NCBI GenBank assembly: GCA_903881505.1
Contig: CAIRTM010000060.1
Coordinates: 1 to 47,637, forward strand
Direction: 5' to 3'
DNA length: 47,637 bases
Source of the DNA: an uncultured delta proteobacterium
GTDB lineage: Bacteria > Desulfobacterota > WTBG01 > CAIYCZ01 > CAIRTM01
Below the pieces are notes generated by a model, which saw nothing but the letters and a program-made list of their open reading frames with translations, ran no database searches and was not told the DNA's origin. The position numbers and the translations under genes are program-made. This document shows, one piece after another, positions 30,883-40,311 of this stretch (the stretch's first letter is position 1; each line of letters starts with the position of its first letter).

Positions 30883-31185
30883 AGGCAGCCCTGTCCTGCG
30901 CTGGCATGCGCAGGCGCTGATCCGGTTGTGAGCCGCTGAAACCTGCGCGGGCTGCTGTTTTGGGGACACATGCTGGGATAGCGCCTTCTGAGCAGGGGGT
31001 CGGCAGTAATTTTAATCAAGGTATGGCCGCGAATTTCCGAAAAGCACATAATGACCGGAGACATTCATGCTTTTTGGGCACTCCGGCGTATGCATGTACC
31101 TCGTTGTGCGGATATAGAACTATAATAAAAATGCTTTTTTTGCAACTTTTTATCCAGGTCTTGTAAAATAGTTTATAAAAAACGC
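30883..31185. other. Intergenic region between the flippase-like gene and pilB
   Basis: I see no gene or RNA with recognisable structure in this stretch. The part nearest pilB (31110-31185) is strongly A/T-rich and precedes the pilB promoter. Confidence 0.5.
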
Positions 31186-31213
31186 TTTACAAACAATCAG
31201 GCCATACTACAAT
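31186..31213 (+). promoter_or_regulatory. Promoter candidate for pilB-pilC
   Basis: TTTACA (31186-31191), a 16-base spacer and TACAAT (31208-31213) stand 78 bases before the pilB start. No sigma-54 type TGG...TTGC element was seen. Confidence 0.5.
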
Positions 31214-31291
31214 TAAATTTGTTTTCCACACAGTGGTGGCGTAACACTCTTGAGCGCATGTCAGCATGTGCCGTGGTAGGTGGGAAGGGTA

Positions 31292-32998
31292 ATGGCGGAA
31301 AAAATCGGCGAGCTGCTTGTTGCCAACAATATCATTACTGCCGATCAGCTTGTGGCTGCGCTGAAGGATCAGAAGGAGCGCGGCGGCAGGATCGGCACTG
31401 CCCTGACCCGCCTGAATTACGTCACGGAAAGCGAACTGCTGCAGTTTTTGAGCGAGCAGTACAGCGTTCCTTCCATCAAGCTGTCCGAATTTACGATCGA
31501 CCCCGATGTGCTGAAAATCATCCCCGATGAAGTCGCCTCGAAATACCATGTCATGCCGCTTTCGGTTAAAAATTCAAATCTGATCGTGGCCATGAGCGAT
31601 CCCACCAATATCTTTGCGCTCGACGATATCAAGTTCCTGACCGGGTACCGGGTTGAGCCCCTTATCGCGGCTGAAGGAGCGATTTTAAGCGCCATCGATA
31701 CCTATTATAAAACAACCACGGCGGGGCTGGGAAACCTGCTGGATGAGTTTAACGTTGAAGATGTCGATCTCGTCGATGACACCAGTGAAATTGACCTGAG
31801 CTCACTTGAGCGGGCGAGCGAGGACGCGCCCGTGGTGAAGCTGGTCAATGCAATCCTCACGGATGCGGTCAATAAAAACGCCAGCGATATTCATGTCGAG
31901 GTTTATGAAAAAACGTTTCGCGTACGATTCCGCATCGACGGCAGTCTGTATGAGCTGATGCGGCCGCCTATCAGCATGAAGAACGCTATCGTCTCACGCC
32001 TTAAAATCATGGCCCGCCTCGATATCGCTGAACGACGGCTGCCGCAGGACGGCCGCATCAAGCTGAAAATGGGCAAGGGCAAGGAAATGGATTACCGTGT
32101 CTCGGTGCTGCCCACGCTTTTCGGTGAAAAAGTGGTGCTGCGCCTGCTTGACAAGTCCAATCTGCAGCTTGACATGACAAAGCTCGGATTCGACCCGGAC
32201 CAGCTGGTGGATTTTCAGCACGCCATTCACATGCCCTACGGCATGGTGCTCGTTACCGGCCCCACGGGCAGCGGCAAGACAACCACGCTGTATTCGGCAC
32301 TGTCGGAGCTGAACAAAATAACAGAGAATATCTCAACCGCCGAGGACCCGGTCGAGTTCAACCTGGAAGGTATCAACCAGGTACAGATGCATGAAGAAAT
32401 CGGCCTTACGTTTGCGAATTCCCTGCGCTCCTTTTTGCGCCAGGATCCCGATATTATTCTGGTCGGCGAAATCCGCGATTTTGAAACCGCTGAAATCGCA
32501 ATCAAAGCCGCGCTGACCGGACACCTTGTTTTGAGCACGCTGCACACCAATGACGCGCCCAGCACGATTAACCGGCTGCTGAACATGGGGGTGGAGCCTT
32601 TTCTGGTTTCCTCATCGCTGAACCTGGTCGTCGCCCAGCGTCTTGCCCGCCGCGTATGCGGCAACTGCCGCGCGCCGATTGAGCTTACCCGCGAGCAGCT
32701 CGAAAAACTGGGCACCATACCGGCGACTGTTCCGGATCCGGTCACTCTCGGCAAGGGCAAAGGGTGCGATATCTGCAGCAATACCGGCTATAAGGGCCGC
32801 ATCGCACTCTATGAGGTCATGCCGATGAAGGATTCCCTGAAAGAGCTCGTTTTGCAGGGAGCCTCGGCCATGGAGATAAAGCGCGAAGCCGTGCAGAGCG
32901 GCATGAAAACACTGCGACGAAGCGGTATCAACAAACTGCTTGAGGGTACGACAACGATTGAAGAAGTCTTAAAAACAACGGTCCACGATGACAAATAA
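31292..32998 (+). CDS. pilB: Type IV pilus assembly ATPase PilB (GspE family)
   Basis: 568 residues from ATG 31292, with GGGAAGGG just upstream; an in-frame GTG at 31280 is the alternative. The N-terminal MshEN domain (EKIGELLVANNIITADQL) precedes the ATPase. Walker A is GPTGSGKTTTLYS (about 322-334). The Asp box (DPVEFNLEGINQV) and Walker B (PDIILVGEIRD) follow. The four zinc cysteines are CGNC (near 455) and CDIC (near 492). It powers pilus extension from the inner-membrane face. pilT does not separate it from pilC, and pilins are not in the window. Confidence 0.95.
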   Translation: MAEKIGELLVANNIITADQLVAALKDQKERGGRIGTALTRLNYVTESELLQFLSEQYSVPSIKLSEFTIDPDVLKIIPDEVASKYHVMPLSVKNSNLIVAMSDPTNIFALDDIKFLTGYRVEPLIAAEGAILSAIDTYYKTTTAGLGNLLDEFNVEDVDLVDDTSEIDLSSLERASEDAPVVKLVNAILTDAVNKNASDIHVEVYEKTFRVRFRIDGSLYELMRPPISMKNAIVSRLKIMARLDIAERRLPQDGRIKLKMGKGKEMDYRVSVLPTLFGEKVVLRLLDKSNLQLDMTKLGFDPDQLVDFQHAIHMPYGMVLVTGPTGSGKTTTLYSALSELNKITENISTAEDPVEFNLEGINQVQMHEEIGLTFANSLRSFLRQDPDIILVGEIRDFETAEIAIKAALTGHLVLSTLHTNDAPSTINRLLNMGVEPFLVSSSLNLVVAQRLARRVCGNCRAPIELTREQLEKLGTIPATVPDPVTLGKGKGCDICSNTGYKGRIALYEVMPMKDSLKELVLQGASAMEIKREAVQSGMKTLRRSGINKLLEGTTTIEEVLKTTVHDDK

Positions 32999-33080
32999 CG
33001 TGCTGCGTGCGGGCCCGTAAAGAGCAGCGCTGCAGTATAGGCAAACCAGAGCGCCTCAGCGCGCCACGGGGGTAACGGAT

Positions 33081-34289
33081 ATGCCGCTGTATGTATGGAA
33101 GGGCATCAACCAGAAGGGCAAAAAGCAGAAGGGCGAGATCGAGGCCAAGGACTTACCGGCAGCGCAGCTGCTTCTGAAGCGGCAGAACCTCACCTCCGTT
33201 ACCGTGAAGCTGAAGCCCAAGGATATTTTAGAGAATGTCGCCTTCCTGCAGGCTAAAGTCAAAGCCAAGGACCTGATTCTTTTTACGCGCCAGTTTTCGA
33301 CCATGATCGACGCCGGCCTGCCGCTCATGCAGGGGCTTGAAATTCTGGCAGAACAGTGTGAAAATCCGACATTCAAGAAAATTCTGAAGCAGATAAAAAA
33401 TGATGTTGAGGGCGGCTCGACATTTTCAGATTCCCTGCAGAAGCACCCGAAAGTGTACGACAAGCTCTACTGCAATCTGGTTGCGGCCGGTGAACTCGGC
33501 GGTATTCTGGACACGATTCTCCAGCGCCTGGCCGCCTATATTGAAAAGAACGCCAAGCTGGTCTCCAAGGTCAAGGGCGCCATGGTCTATCCCACGGTTG
33601 TCGCCGTGATTGCCGTCGTGGTTGTGCTGGTCATGCTCATCTTCGTCATCCCCGTATTCGCGGAGATGTTTGAGTCCTTCGGCGGCGAGCTTCCCGGTCT
33701 TACCCAGATGGTTATGAATATGAGTACGTTTCTGCGCCAGCACTGGTGGAAAATCGGGCTCGTAGCCGGAGCGCTCGGCTATATTTTTGTAAGGCTAAAA
33801 AAAACCGAGCGGGGCGAATATCTGTGGGACCGGTTTATGCTGCGTGTGCCGGTAATCGGATCGCTGCTCAGAAGGGTGGCGGTAGCAAAGTTTACCCGCA
33901 CGCTGGGCACGATGCTTTCAAGCGGTGTGCCCATTCTGGACGGCCTTGATATTGTGGCCAAGACCGCGGGCAACCGTATCGTCGAAGATGCCATCAATGA
34001 AACAAGGCTCAGTATCAGCGAGGGTAAAAATATTGCCGAGCCCATGATGGAAAGCGGCGTGTTCCCGCCGATGGTGTGCCAGATGATAGCCGTGGGTGAA
34101 TCAACAGGCGCGCTTGACGCCATGCTCGGCAAGATAGCTGATTTTTACGAGGAGGAAGTCGATCAGGCGGTTGAAACCCTTACATCGATGATTGAGCCTT
34201 TGATGATGGTCGTTCTCGGCGGCACGGTCGGCACCATGCTGATTGCCATGTACCTGCCGATCTTTAAGATCGCGGGCGCCATTGAATAA
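33081..34289 (+). CDS. pilC: Type IV pilus inner-membrane platform protein PilC
   Basis: 402 residues, typical for the family. The N-terminal MPLYVWKGINQKGKKQKGEI is followed by two T2SSF domains, each beginning with an LILFTRQFSTMIDAGLPLMQG-like segment (the second is FTRTLGTMLSSGVPILDG). About three membrane helices are present. PilC is the platform on which PilB acts. It lies 82 bases after pilB and 22 bases before proC. Confidence 0.95.
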   Translation: MPLYVWKGINQKGKKQKGEIEAKDLPAAQLLLKRQNLTSVTVKLKPKDILENVAFLQAKVKAKDLILFTRQFSTMIDAGLPLMQGLEILAEQCENPTFKKILKQIKNDVEGGSTFSDSLQKHPKVYDKLYCNLVAAGELGGILDTILQRLAAYIEKNAKLVSKVKGAMVYPTVVAVIAVVVVLVMLIFVIPVFAEMFESFGGELPGLTQMVMNMSTFLRQHWWKIGLVAGALGYIFVRLKKTERGEYLWDRFMLRVPVIGSLLRRVAVAKFTRTLGTMLSSGVPILDGLDIVAKTAGNRIVEDAINETRLSISEGKNIAEPMMESGVFPPMVCQMIAVGESTGALDAMLGKIADFYEEEVDQAVETLTSMIEPLMMVVLGGTVGTMLIAMYLPIFKIAGAIE

Positions 34290-34311
34290 TAGCAGGAGGT
34301 GCGGCGCAACC

Positions 34312-35151
34312 ATGCGCCGGCTCACAGGATCGGGTATGCAGGCAGCGGATATACGGCTGGGAATAATCGGCGGGGGCATGATGGCGTACAGCATTGTGCG
34401 CGGCCTTCTTGCGGCGCGGCTGCTTTCGCCGGAACGGATAGTCGTGTCGGATGTGAGCGCTGAGAGGCGTGCCCTGTTTGAAAAGAGCTGCGGCATTGCG
34501 GCGGCATCCGATAACCTGCAGGCCGTGCGGCGGTCAAACGTTGTACTTCTGGCAATAAAACCGCAGGGCATGGCCGGCCTTCTGGCCGAGATCCGGCCTG
34601 CGGCCGCTTCTGACACGCTCTATCTTTCCATCGCGGCCGGTATTACCACCGCAGCCCTGTATGCCGGGCTTGGCAGCGCGGGCCGCATTGTCCGTATCAT
34701 GCCCAATACGGCGGCGCAGGTTCGGGCAAGCGCGACCGCCATCTGCCGGGGGCCCAACGCGACGGATGACGACCTGGCGATCGCACGGGACCTGTTCAAC
34801 GCGCTGGGGACAACCGTTGCGGTTGATGAGACCCTGATGGACGCGGTGACCGGCCTGAGCGGCAGCGGTCCGGCATACGTCTATCTTATTATCGAGGCGC
34901 TGGCAGATGCCGGCGTTCGCAACGGCCTTGCACGCGCAACCGCGCTGCAGCTTGCGGCTCAAACCTGTGCGGGCGCAGCCAGGATGGTGCTTGAAGCCGG
35001 CGAACATCCCGGCGCTCTCAAGGACCAGGTGTGCTCTCCTGGAGGCACCACAATCAACGGCCTGTACCGGCTCGAGAAAAGCGGCGTGCGCGCTGCCTTG
35101 ATCGACGCGGTCAGCGCCGCCGTCGCGCGCTCAAAAGAGCTGGGCGGCTGA
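34312..35151 (+). CDS. proC: Pyrroline-5-carboxylate reductase
   Basis: 279 residues from ATG 34312, with AGGAGGT 11 bases upstream; the frame is open into pilC but ATG 34312 fits. Marks are the Rossmann motif GIIGGGMMAYSIVRGLL, RIMPNTAAQVRASATA, and the C-terminal domain GLSGSGPAYVYLIIEALADA plus VCSPGGTTINGL. ProC performs the last step of proline synthesis. Twenty-two bases separate it from pilC, so it probably shares that transcript. It converges with proA. Confidence 0.95.
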   Translation: MRRLTGSGMQAADIRLGIIGGGMMAYSIVRGLLAARLLSPERIVVSDVSAERRALFEKSCGIAAASDNLQAVRRSNVVLLAIKPQGMAGLLAEIRPAAASDTLYLSIAAGITTAALYAGLGSAGRIVRIMPNTAAQVRASATAICRGPNATDDDLAIARDLFNALGTTVAVDETLMDAVTGLSGSGPAYVYLIIEALADAGVRNGLARATALQLAAQTCAGAARMVLEAGEHPGALKDQVCSPGGTTINGLYRLEKSGVRAALIDAVSAAVARSKELGG

Positions 35152-35186
35152 CTCCCCTTCCTTTTTGTGCAGTCGTGCGTGTGCAT

Positions 35187-36479
35187 TCAGACCGGGCAGG
35201 CACGCTTCAGAGGGCGGTGCGTAAATTTTTTCGTGGCGCCGTATTCGGCAACAATGTGCCCCTGGCCTATTAATTTCCACTTATAGATCAGCAGGCCCTC
35301 AAGCCCCACAGGCCCTCGCGCGTGGATTTTGCTGGTGCTGATGCCGACTTCGGCGCCGAGCCCGTAGCGGAAGCCGTCCGAAAAACGCGTGCTGCAGTTC
35401 CAGAACACATTGCCCGAGTCAACCAGGTTCATGAAGCGGCGCGCGTGTCCGGCCTCTGCCGTAATGATGGCATCGGTATGGCCCGAGCCGTAGGTGTTGA
35501 TATGGTCGATGGCCTCATCTAGGCTGTCAACGATCTTGATGGAAAGAATCGCATCAAGATATTCGGTCTTCCAGTCATCGTCGGTTGCCGGCCGGACCGG
35601 AATAACGGCGGCGGTCCGGCTGCAGCCGCGAAGCTCGACCCCGTGTGCGGCCAGAGCGGCAGCCAGGGCCGGCAGAAAGCGTCCGGCTATGCGGCTGTGC
35701 ACCAGCAGGGTTTCAGCCGCATTGCACACGGCAACATACTGGGTTTTGGAGTCGACCGTTACCTGCACGGCCATGTCAGGGTCGGCTGCGTCATCAACGT
35801 AGACATGGCAGATGCCGTCCGCATGGCCCAGTACGGGTATGCTGGAGTTGTTCATGATAAATTGAACAAATTCATTGGATCCGCGGGGAATAATTAAATC
35901 GATCAACTGGTCCAGCGCGAGCATTTCGCCAACATCTGCGCGGCTTTCAAGCAGCTGAATCCAGCCGTCGGGGATGCCGTTTTCTGCGGTTGCGGCCGCG
36001 ATACTGTCGGCAAGCGCGCGGTTGGTATGCAATGCCTCGCTGCCGCCCTTGAGAAGGACGCTGTTGCCGCTTTTCAGGCACAGGCAGGAGATCTGCACAA
36101 GCGCGTCCGGGCGCGATTCAAAAATCACGCCGATCACGCCGATCGGGCAGCTGACTTTGTACAGTTCAAGGCCCTGATCGAGCTCGGTCGCGCTCAGGGT
36201 CGAGCCGACCGGGTCAGGCAGGCTGATCAGGCTTTCAATGCCGGCAATGGCGCCGTCGATTTTCGCGCGGTCAAAAGCCAGCCGCTTGAGCAGCGGTGCG
36301 CCGAGGTTTTCAGCCTGCGCGCGCTTAAGGTCCTTTGCGTTGGCGGCAATGATTGTATCGGCCTGCTGCCTGAGCCCATCGGCAACGGCGCGCAGGGCCC
36401 TGTTTTTAAGGCCGGTATCTGCAGCGGCCAGGAGGAGTGAGCTTTGTTTGGCGCGCCGGGCGCGTTCTGTGATGGTCAT
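35187..36479 (-). CDS. proA: Glutamate-5-semialdehyde (gamma-glutamyl phosphate) dehydrogenase
   Basis: 430 residues from ATG 36479; an in-frame extension to 36665 is not family-like. ProA reduces gamma-glutamyl phosphate. Marks include GVIGVIFESRPDALVQI, LLKGGSEALHTN, LIIPRGSNEFVQFIM and the catalytic-cysteine region YVAVCNAAETLLVH. It converges with proC, 35 bases apart, and is 19 kb from proB, with which it is adjacent in many bacteria. No clear Shine-Dalgarno sequence precedes the start. Confidence 0.95.
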   Translation of the reverse strand: MTITERARRAKQSSLLLAAADTGLKNRALRAVADGLRQQADTIIAANAKDLKRAQAENLGAPLLKRLAFDRAKIDGAIAGIESLISLPDPVGSTLSATELDQGLELYKVSCPIGVIGVIFESRPDALVQISCLCLKSGNSVLLKGGSEALHTNRALADSIAAATAENGIPDGWIQLLESRADVGEMLALDQLIDLIIPRGSNEFVQFIMNNSSIPVLGHADGICHVYVDDAADPDMAVQVTVDSKTQYVAVCNAAETLLVHSRIAGRFLPALAAALAAHGVELRGCSRTAAVIPVRPATDDDWKTEYLDAILSIKIVDSLDEAIDHINTYGSGHTDAIITAEAGHARRFMNLVDSGNVFWNCSTRFSDGFRYGLGAEVGISTSKIHARGPVGLEGLLIYKWKLIGQGHIVAEYGATKKFTHRPLKRACPV

Positions 36480-36684
36480 TGCATATCCGTGAAATGTGAG
36501 TTGTCCGCCAGCGGCCAGGGGTTTTCCATGCAGTTCCTGCGCTGATCGCAGCGTGTATCGTTGTTCTGTGAAAAAGTATAACAGAACCCGCGGATGCGTC
36601 CAAGCGAAAATCATCCTCGCTGCCGGTTTCAAGCCGCGCAGGGCAGGGGCTTTCATTGTTGACATGCCGCACGGCCTGGATTAG

Positions 36685-36729
36685 TATTGGCAGCCAGTGC
36701 GGATGGTACACATCATTAACCTGCCAATA
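36685..36729. promoter_or_regulatory. Nine-base inverted repeat before a small membrane protein gene
   Basis: TATTGGCAG (36685-36693) and CTGCCAATA (36721-36729) are perfect inverted repeats 27 bases apart, ending 14 bases before ATG 36744. They could be a paired operator or a leader hairpin close to the ribosome-binding region. Confidence 0.4.
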
Positions 36730-36743
36730 ATGAAAGCACTGCC

Positions 36744-37070
36744 ATGGTTGAGAGAACCTTGATTTTCATTATTGCCGTGGTTTTTTTCGGCGCCAGCTGG
36801 TGGTGGTCCAACCGGCAGCATGCCACGGAGGATTTTTATGCAGCCCAGCTGCGCTCGCGCGATGCGGTGATAGGTCAGCTGTGCGCGTTGGCCCTTCCGC
36901 AGGTTCAGGGCAAGACCCCTGAGCAGGTTCAGGCTCTTTTTGCGAAACTCTACCCTGCATATGAGGCGCGCCTTGAAGAAAACGCTGTCTATGCGGGGGA
37001 TCTCGGGGTTCGTTTTTCTGAAGAAGCAACCGCTGCGGGCCTGTTCCTGCCCTGGGGCACGATCAAATAG
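36744..37070 (+). CDS. Small single-pass membrane protein, function unknown
   Basis: 108 residues. The N-terminus is a membrane helix (about 5-22, ending in WWWS). It is followed by a helical, probably periplasmic part with an Ala/Glu-rich stretch and a C-terminal LFLPWGTIK. No known motif is visible. The start lacks a clear Shine-Dalgarno sequence. It stands between divergent proA and an EamA gene 133 bases downstream. Confidence 0.6.
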   Translation: MVERTLIFIIAVVFFGASWWWSNRQHATEDFYAAQLRSRDAVIGQLCALALPQVQGKTPEQVQALFAKLYPAYEARLEENAVYAGDLGVRFSEEATAAGLFLPWGTIK

Positions 37071-37203
37071 CAACCGGCGCAGCGGCCCGCATGTTTCGTC
37101 CGCAGACTGTTGTTGCAAGCCCTCCGATGGCGCCGATTGCGGTGGTGGCCCCCCTCCCGGCGCGGACCTTCCGGCACAGAAAACATTTTTTTGAGGTACG
37201 CTT

Positions 37204-38070
37204 TTGAATATTGCCAATCGACATGTGCGCGGCGCACTGCTGATTACGGCCGCCATGTTTGTTTTTTCAAGCATCGGCCCGTTCGTGCGCACGATCGCGC
37301 TGCCGGTTTCCGTGATCATCTGTATCACCTCAGGCATGTCGGCGCTGTTTCTGCTGGCCTGGTTTGTTTGCAGGGGCGGGCTCGGCCAGCTTGATATACG
37401 GGGCCATCGCCGCTGGCTGCTGGTTTCGGCCGCGTGTATCTTCGGCAACGTCTTCTGCTATTACCATGCCTACCGCATGACCACCATGGCCAATGCGGTC
37501 ATCACCCACTATACCGCCCCGGTTTTCGCGGCCCTGCTTGCACCGCTTATGCTGCGGGAACAATGGGAGCGCGTTACCGGCATTGCCCTGCTGATATCGA
37601 TGGCCGGCCTGCTGCTGCTGGCCGGCGATGTCTCGCTCGGCCGGCCGCACATGGCCGGAACCGCATTGGGCATGGTGTCCGGTCTTTTTTACGGCATTTC
37701 CATTGTCGTGGGAAAACGACTGGTGAGCCGGTACCGGCCTCCGGTGATCATGTTCTACCAGTGCATGCTTGTTTCCGGTTTGGCGCTGCCGCTGGCAGCG
37801 CCCGGCCCCTGGGCCATGACAGCGGGCACACTGACGGTATTGTGCGCTTACGCTGTTGTTGTGGGTCTGCTGGCCGCAGGACTGTACCTGCAGGGACTGC
37901 GCCACGTGGAAGCGCAGCATGCCGGAATACTCGCCTACTCCGAACTCCTGTTCGTGGTGCTGCTGGGTGTACTGCTGGGCGAAACGCCCGGTGTGCGGGT
38001 TGTCGCCGGCGGGCTCCTGATCGCGCTTAGCGGGTGGGTTGTCCTGCTCGCGGAAAGCCGCCGCTCGTAG
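37204..38070 (+). CDS. EamA-family (DMT) transporter
   Basis: 288 residues with about ten membrane helices in two EamA repeats. A recognisable feature is the second repeat opening GTALGMVSGLFYGISIVVGKRL, and E-L-L-F-V-V-L near the end of the last helices is typical. The start is TTG 37204 with GAGGT seven bases upstream. Substrates of the family are varied (amino acids, nucleotide sugars, metabolites), so the cargo is unknown. Confidence 0.88.
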   Translation: MNIANRHVRGALLITAAMFVFSSIGPFVRTIALPVSVIICITSGMSALFLLAWFVCRGGLGQLDIRGHRRWLLVSAACIFGNVFCYYHAYRMTTMANAVITHYTAPVFAALLAPLMLREQWERVTGIALLISMAGLLLLAGDVSLGRPHMAGTALGMVSGLFYGISIVVGKRLVSRYRPPVIMFYQCMLVSGLALPLAAPGPWAMTAGTLTVLCAYAVVVGLLAAGLYLQGLRHVEAQHAGILAYSELLFVVLLGVLLGETPGVRVVAGGLLIALSGWVVLLAESRRS

Positions 38071-38114
38071 CAGTTTGCCGTAGTATACCGAATGGCAGTT
38101 CTAGCTCTGTTTTT

Positions 38115-38906
38115 CTAAACGAGAGGCTGTTGCCTGCCCGGCCCGGCTTGCCCGGCGCGCGAAACGGCAGCTTTAATGCGTGTCGCCAAACGAGCCAGCT
38201 TACCCGCGATGCCCCTGCGGTGCCAGGTGCCGGCCCAGTAATGCACCGCATAGGATTCATCCGGAAAACGATGGTTCCTTATCATCTGGCGATAGCAGCG
38301 TTTTTCTGCCGCCGTCAACGACAGCCGGCGGTTTTGCATGTCAACCAGCGGGCAGAAAACCGAATCCGCAACAACCATGATATCGTGTCCGGGATATGAG
38401 TTGAGCGCCCGGTCGAGCATGACCGGTCCGGTTGTCTCGATCACCGAATTTTCACCTGCGCTGTCGATCAAAACGGCTATGACATGTTCCCAGAAGGGGT
38501 GCCCGGGAGACGACAGCATCACAGCGTTGCAGGCGAGCCGGGCGCGGCCGTACAATTGTTCGGCATGCAGCCGGGGTTCACAACCGATGATGCATTGCGG
38601 GCTGCCGTGCAGCAGGCTGTCCAGGGGGCGCAGGCATTCAGTATCAAGATCGGCGTACAGGCCGCCATAGTGATGCAGCATCAGATACCTGGCAACATCT
38701 GCGCGGTTGACATTGCTGCCGTAGGAGTCATAGAGATCTAAAAGTCCGGGATACCGGTCACGGACAAGGAAGCGGCAGTCCTGATCCGTCCAGAGATGGT
38801 GACGCCAGCCCGGGTTCAAACTCAGCCATGAAGCAGCATATTTTTGGAATTGTTCAGGAATGTCGGCGGTTTTCCAGGTTTGATGAAGTATCGCGGGAAT
38901 GCTCAT
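38115..38906 (-). CDS. Sugar transferase with DXD motif (Och1/capsule-type glycosyltransferase)
   Basis: 263 residues from ATG 38906, with AAGGA upstream (a TTG three codons earlier is less likely). The opening IPAILHQTW and NPGWRHHLWTDQD, followed by RADVARYLMLHHYGG and the metal-binding DLD (86-88) in LYADLDTE, define the glycosyltransferase sugar-binding DXD family. A later NAVMLSSPGHPFW motif is also characteristic. It probably transfers a sugar to an envelope glycan; donor and acceptor are unknown. It stands alone between the convergent EamA gene and fmt. Confidence 0.9.
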   Translation of the reverse strand: MSIPAILHQTWKTADIPEQFQKYAASWLSLNPGWRHHLWTDQDCRFLVRDRYPGLLDLYDSYGSNVNRADVARYLMLHHYGGLYADLDTECLRPLDSLLHGSPQCIIGCEPRLHAEQLYGRARLACNAVMLSSPGHPFWEHVIAVLIDSAGENSVIETTGPVMLDRALNSYPGHDIMVVADSVFCPLVDMQNRRLSLTAAEKRCYRQMIRNHRFPDESYAVHYWAGTWHRRGIAGKLARLATRIKAAVSRAGQAGPGRQQPLV

Positions 38907-38970
38907 ATGCCGCAAAATCCTTGCATCAGCTTAAAAGCAGGGCGGAAGAATTTTTATGCCGGCTCCGGAC

Positions 38971-39927
38971 TTACGAGTTCCGGTCCGCGCCCAGCACGGC
39001 TCCGGTTTGCACGCCGGTACCCTTTAAAAAATCACCGGCGTTCATCCGCTTTTTGCCCTCAAGCTGCAGCTCAAGGATCATCAGGGCGCCGCTGCCGGCA
39101 GCAACCTCGATACCGTGCTCGCCGGTCCGCAGGACTGTTCCCGGCGCCGCCGGCCGCGTGCATGCATTCCGCACGCAGGCGCGGTGTATTTTCAGGATGC
39201 GCCCCGCAAGCAGCGTGAAGCAGCCCGGCCAGGGCGTCATGCCGCGCAACCGGTTATAAATACAGGCGGCCGGAAGGGACCATTCAATCAGCCCGTCGCT
39301 TTTACGCAGCATCGGCGCATATGTCGCCAGCTCGTGCTGCTGCGCCAACGGCTGCCATTCCGGGCGGCCGGCAAGGCCAAGCGCCTGCACCAGAAGCCTG
39401 CCGCCAAGCTGCGCCAGCCGGTCATGCAGGGTCGCGGCCGTGTCTTCCGGCAGAATGGATTCAGCCTGCTGCAGCACAATCGGCCCGCTGTCCATTGCAG
39501 GCTCAACCTGCATAATGGTCACACCCGTCGTTGTTTCGCCATTGATAATCGCCCAGTTGATGGGGGCTGCGCCCCGATAGGCCGGCAGCAGCGAGGAGTG
39601 CACATTGATAAAACCAAGGCGCGGGACATCCAGCAGGGCGCGGGGAAATATCTGGCCGTAGGCGGCAACAACGGCCAGGTCGGGCGCATGCGCCCGGAGC
39701 TGCTCAAAAAAATCGGCCGAGCGCACCTTGTCAGGCTGCAGAACCGGCAGACCTGCTCGCAGGGCAGCTTCCTTGACCGGTGAAATCTGCACATGCCGGC
39801 CGCGTCCGACCCTGCGATCAGGCTGTGTTACGACCGCAACCGGCCTCTGGCCGCACTCAAGAAGGGCCTGCAGCGACGGCAGGGCGAAGCGGGGGGTTCC
39901 GAAAAAAGCGATCCGCATATCAGGCAT
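38971..39927 (-). CDS. fmt: Methionyl-tRNA formyltransferase
   Basis: 318 residues from ATG 39927 (MPDMRIAFFGTP); an extension to 40119 has no family resemblance. Fmt formylates the initiator Met-tRNA. The formyltransferase core INVHSSLLPAYRGAAPINWA contains the conserved Asn/His, and MDSGPIVLQQ the conserved Asp. The C-terminal OB-like domain (LRGMTPWPGCFT) is present. Its usual partner def is not adjacent. Confidence 0.95.
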   Translation of the reverse strand: MPDMRIAFFGTPRFALPSLQALLECGQRPVAVVTQPDRRVGRGRHVQISPVKEAALRAGLPVLQPDKVRSADFFEQLRAHAPDLAVVAAYGQIFPRALLDVPRLGFINVHSSLLPAYRGAAPINWAIINGETTTGVTIMQVEPAMDSGPIVLQQAESILPEDTAATLHDRLAQLGGRLLVQALGLAGRPEWQPLAQQHELATYAPMLRKSDGLIEWSLPAACIYNRLRGMTPWPGCFTLLAGRILKIHRACVRNACTRPAAPGTVLRTGEHGIEVAAGSGALMILELQLEGKKRMNAGDFLKGTGVQTGAVLGADRNS

Positions 39928-40311
39928 GCTGGTGTCTGCCCTGTAAACATCCGCTACTAAAAACCAGGATGCGCGCATCGCGTGCGCGTCCGTACTGCAG
40001 CCATTGTGCCCCATTATAACGCCGCTGTCAATGCGTCCCACGGCTGCCGGACATGCAGCGTGCTGTCCCGGTTTGCTGTTCCCGCTCATCACCGGGGCCA
40101 TCAGATCCGCTGCTTGCAAGGCGGCACTGTATAAGAGGTTATTTTAGATTGCGGGGTGAGGGCATTTGTGATAAAAATCCACAAAATATGCCGTCCGCTC
40201 GACGCATACCGGCACCCGGACCAATCATTTCAGCCGCATTTTTTTGCATACCGTACGCTGGCTACGAGGGCATGCCGGCCGATTGCATCGCTTTTCAGCA
40301 GGGGTTCTGTG
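39928..40311. other. Divergent intergenic region between fmt and selA
   Basis: No gene is evident; the open frame entering selA from 40156 is not SelA-like. On the minus strand TATAAT (40018-40013) is a possible fmt -10 box without a good -35 box at standard spacing. No convincing selA promoter was seen. Confidence 0.4.

Noticed and set aside
39928-40119. N-terminal extension of Fmt by 64 residues
   Set aside because: The family starts at MRIAFFGTP, and the extension reads through a likely promoter area.
40156-40311. N-terminal extension of SelA by 52 residues
   Set aside because: The extension is not SelA-like, and ATG 40312 has a good ribosome site and the family's N-terminus.
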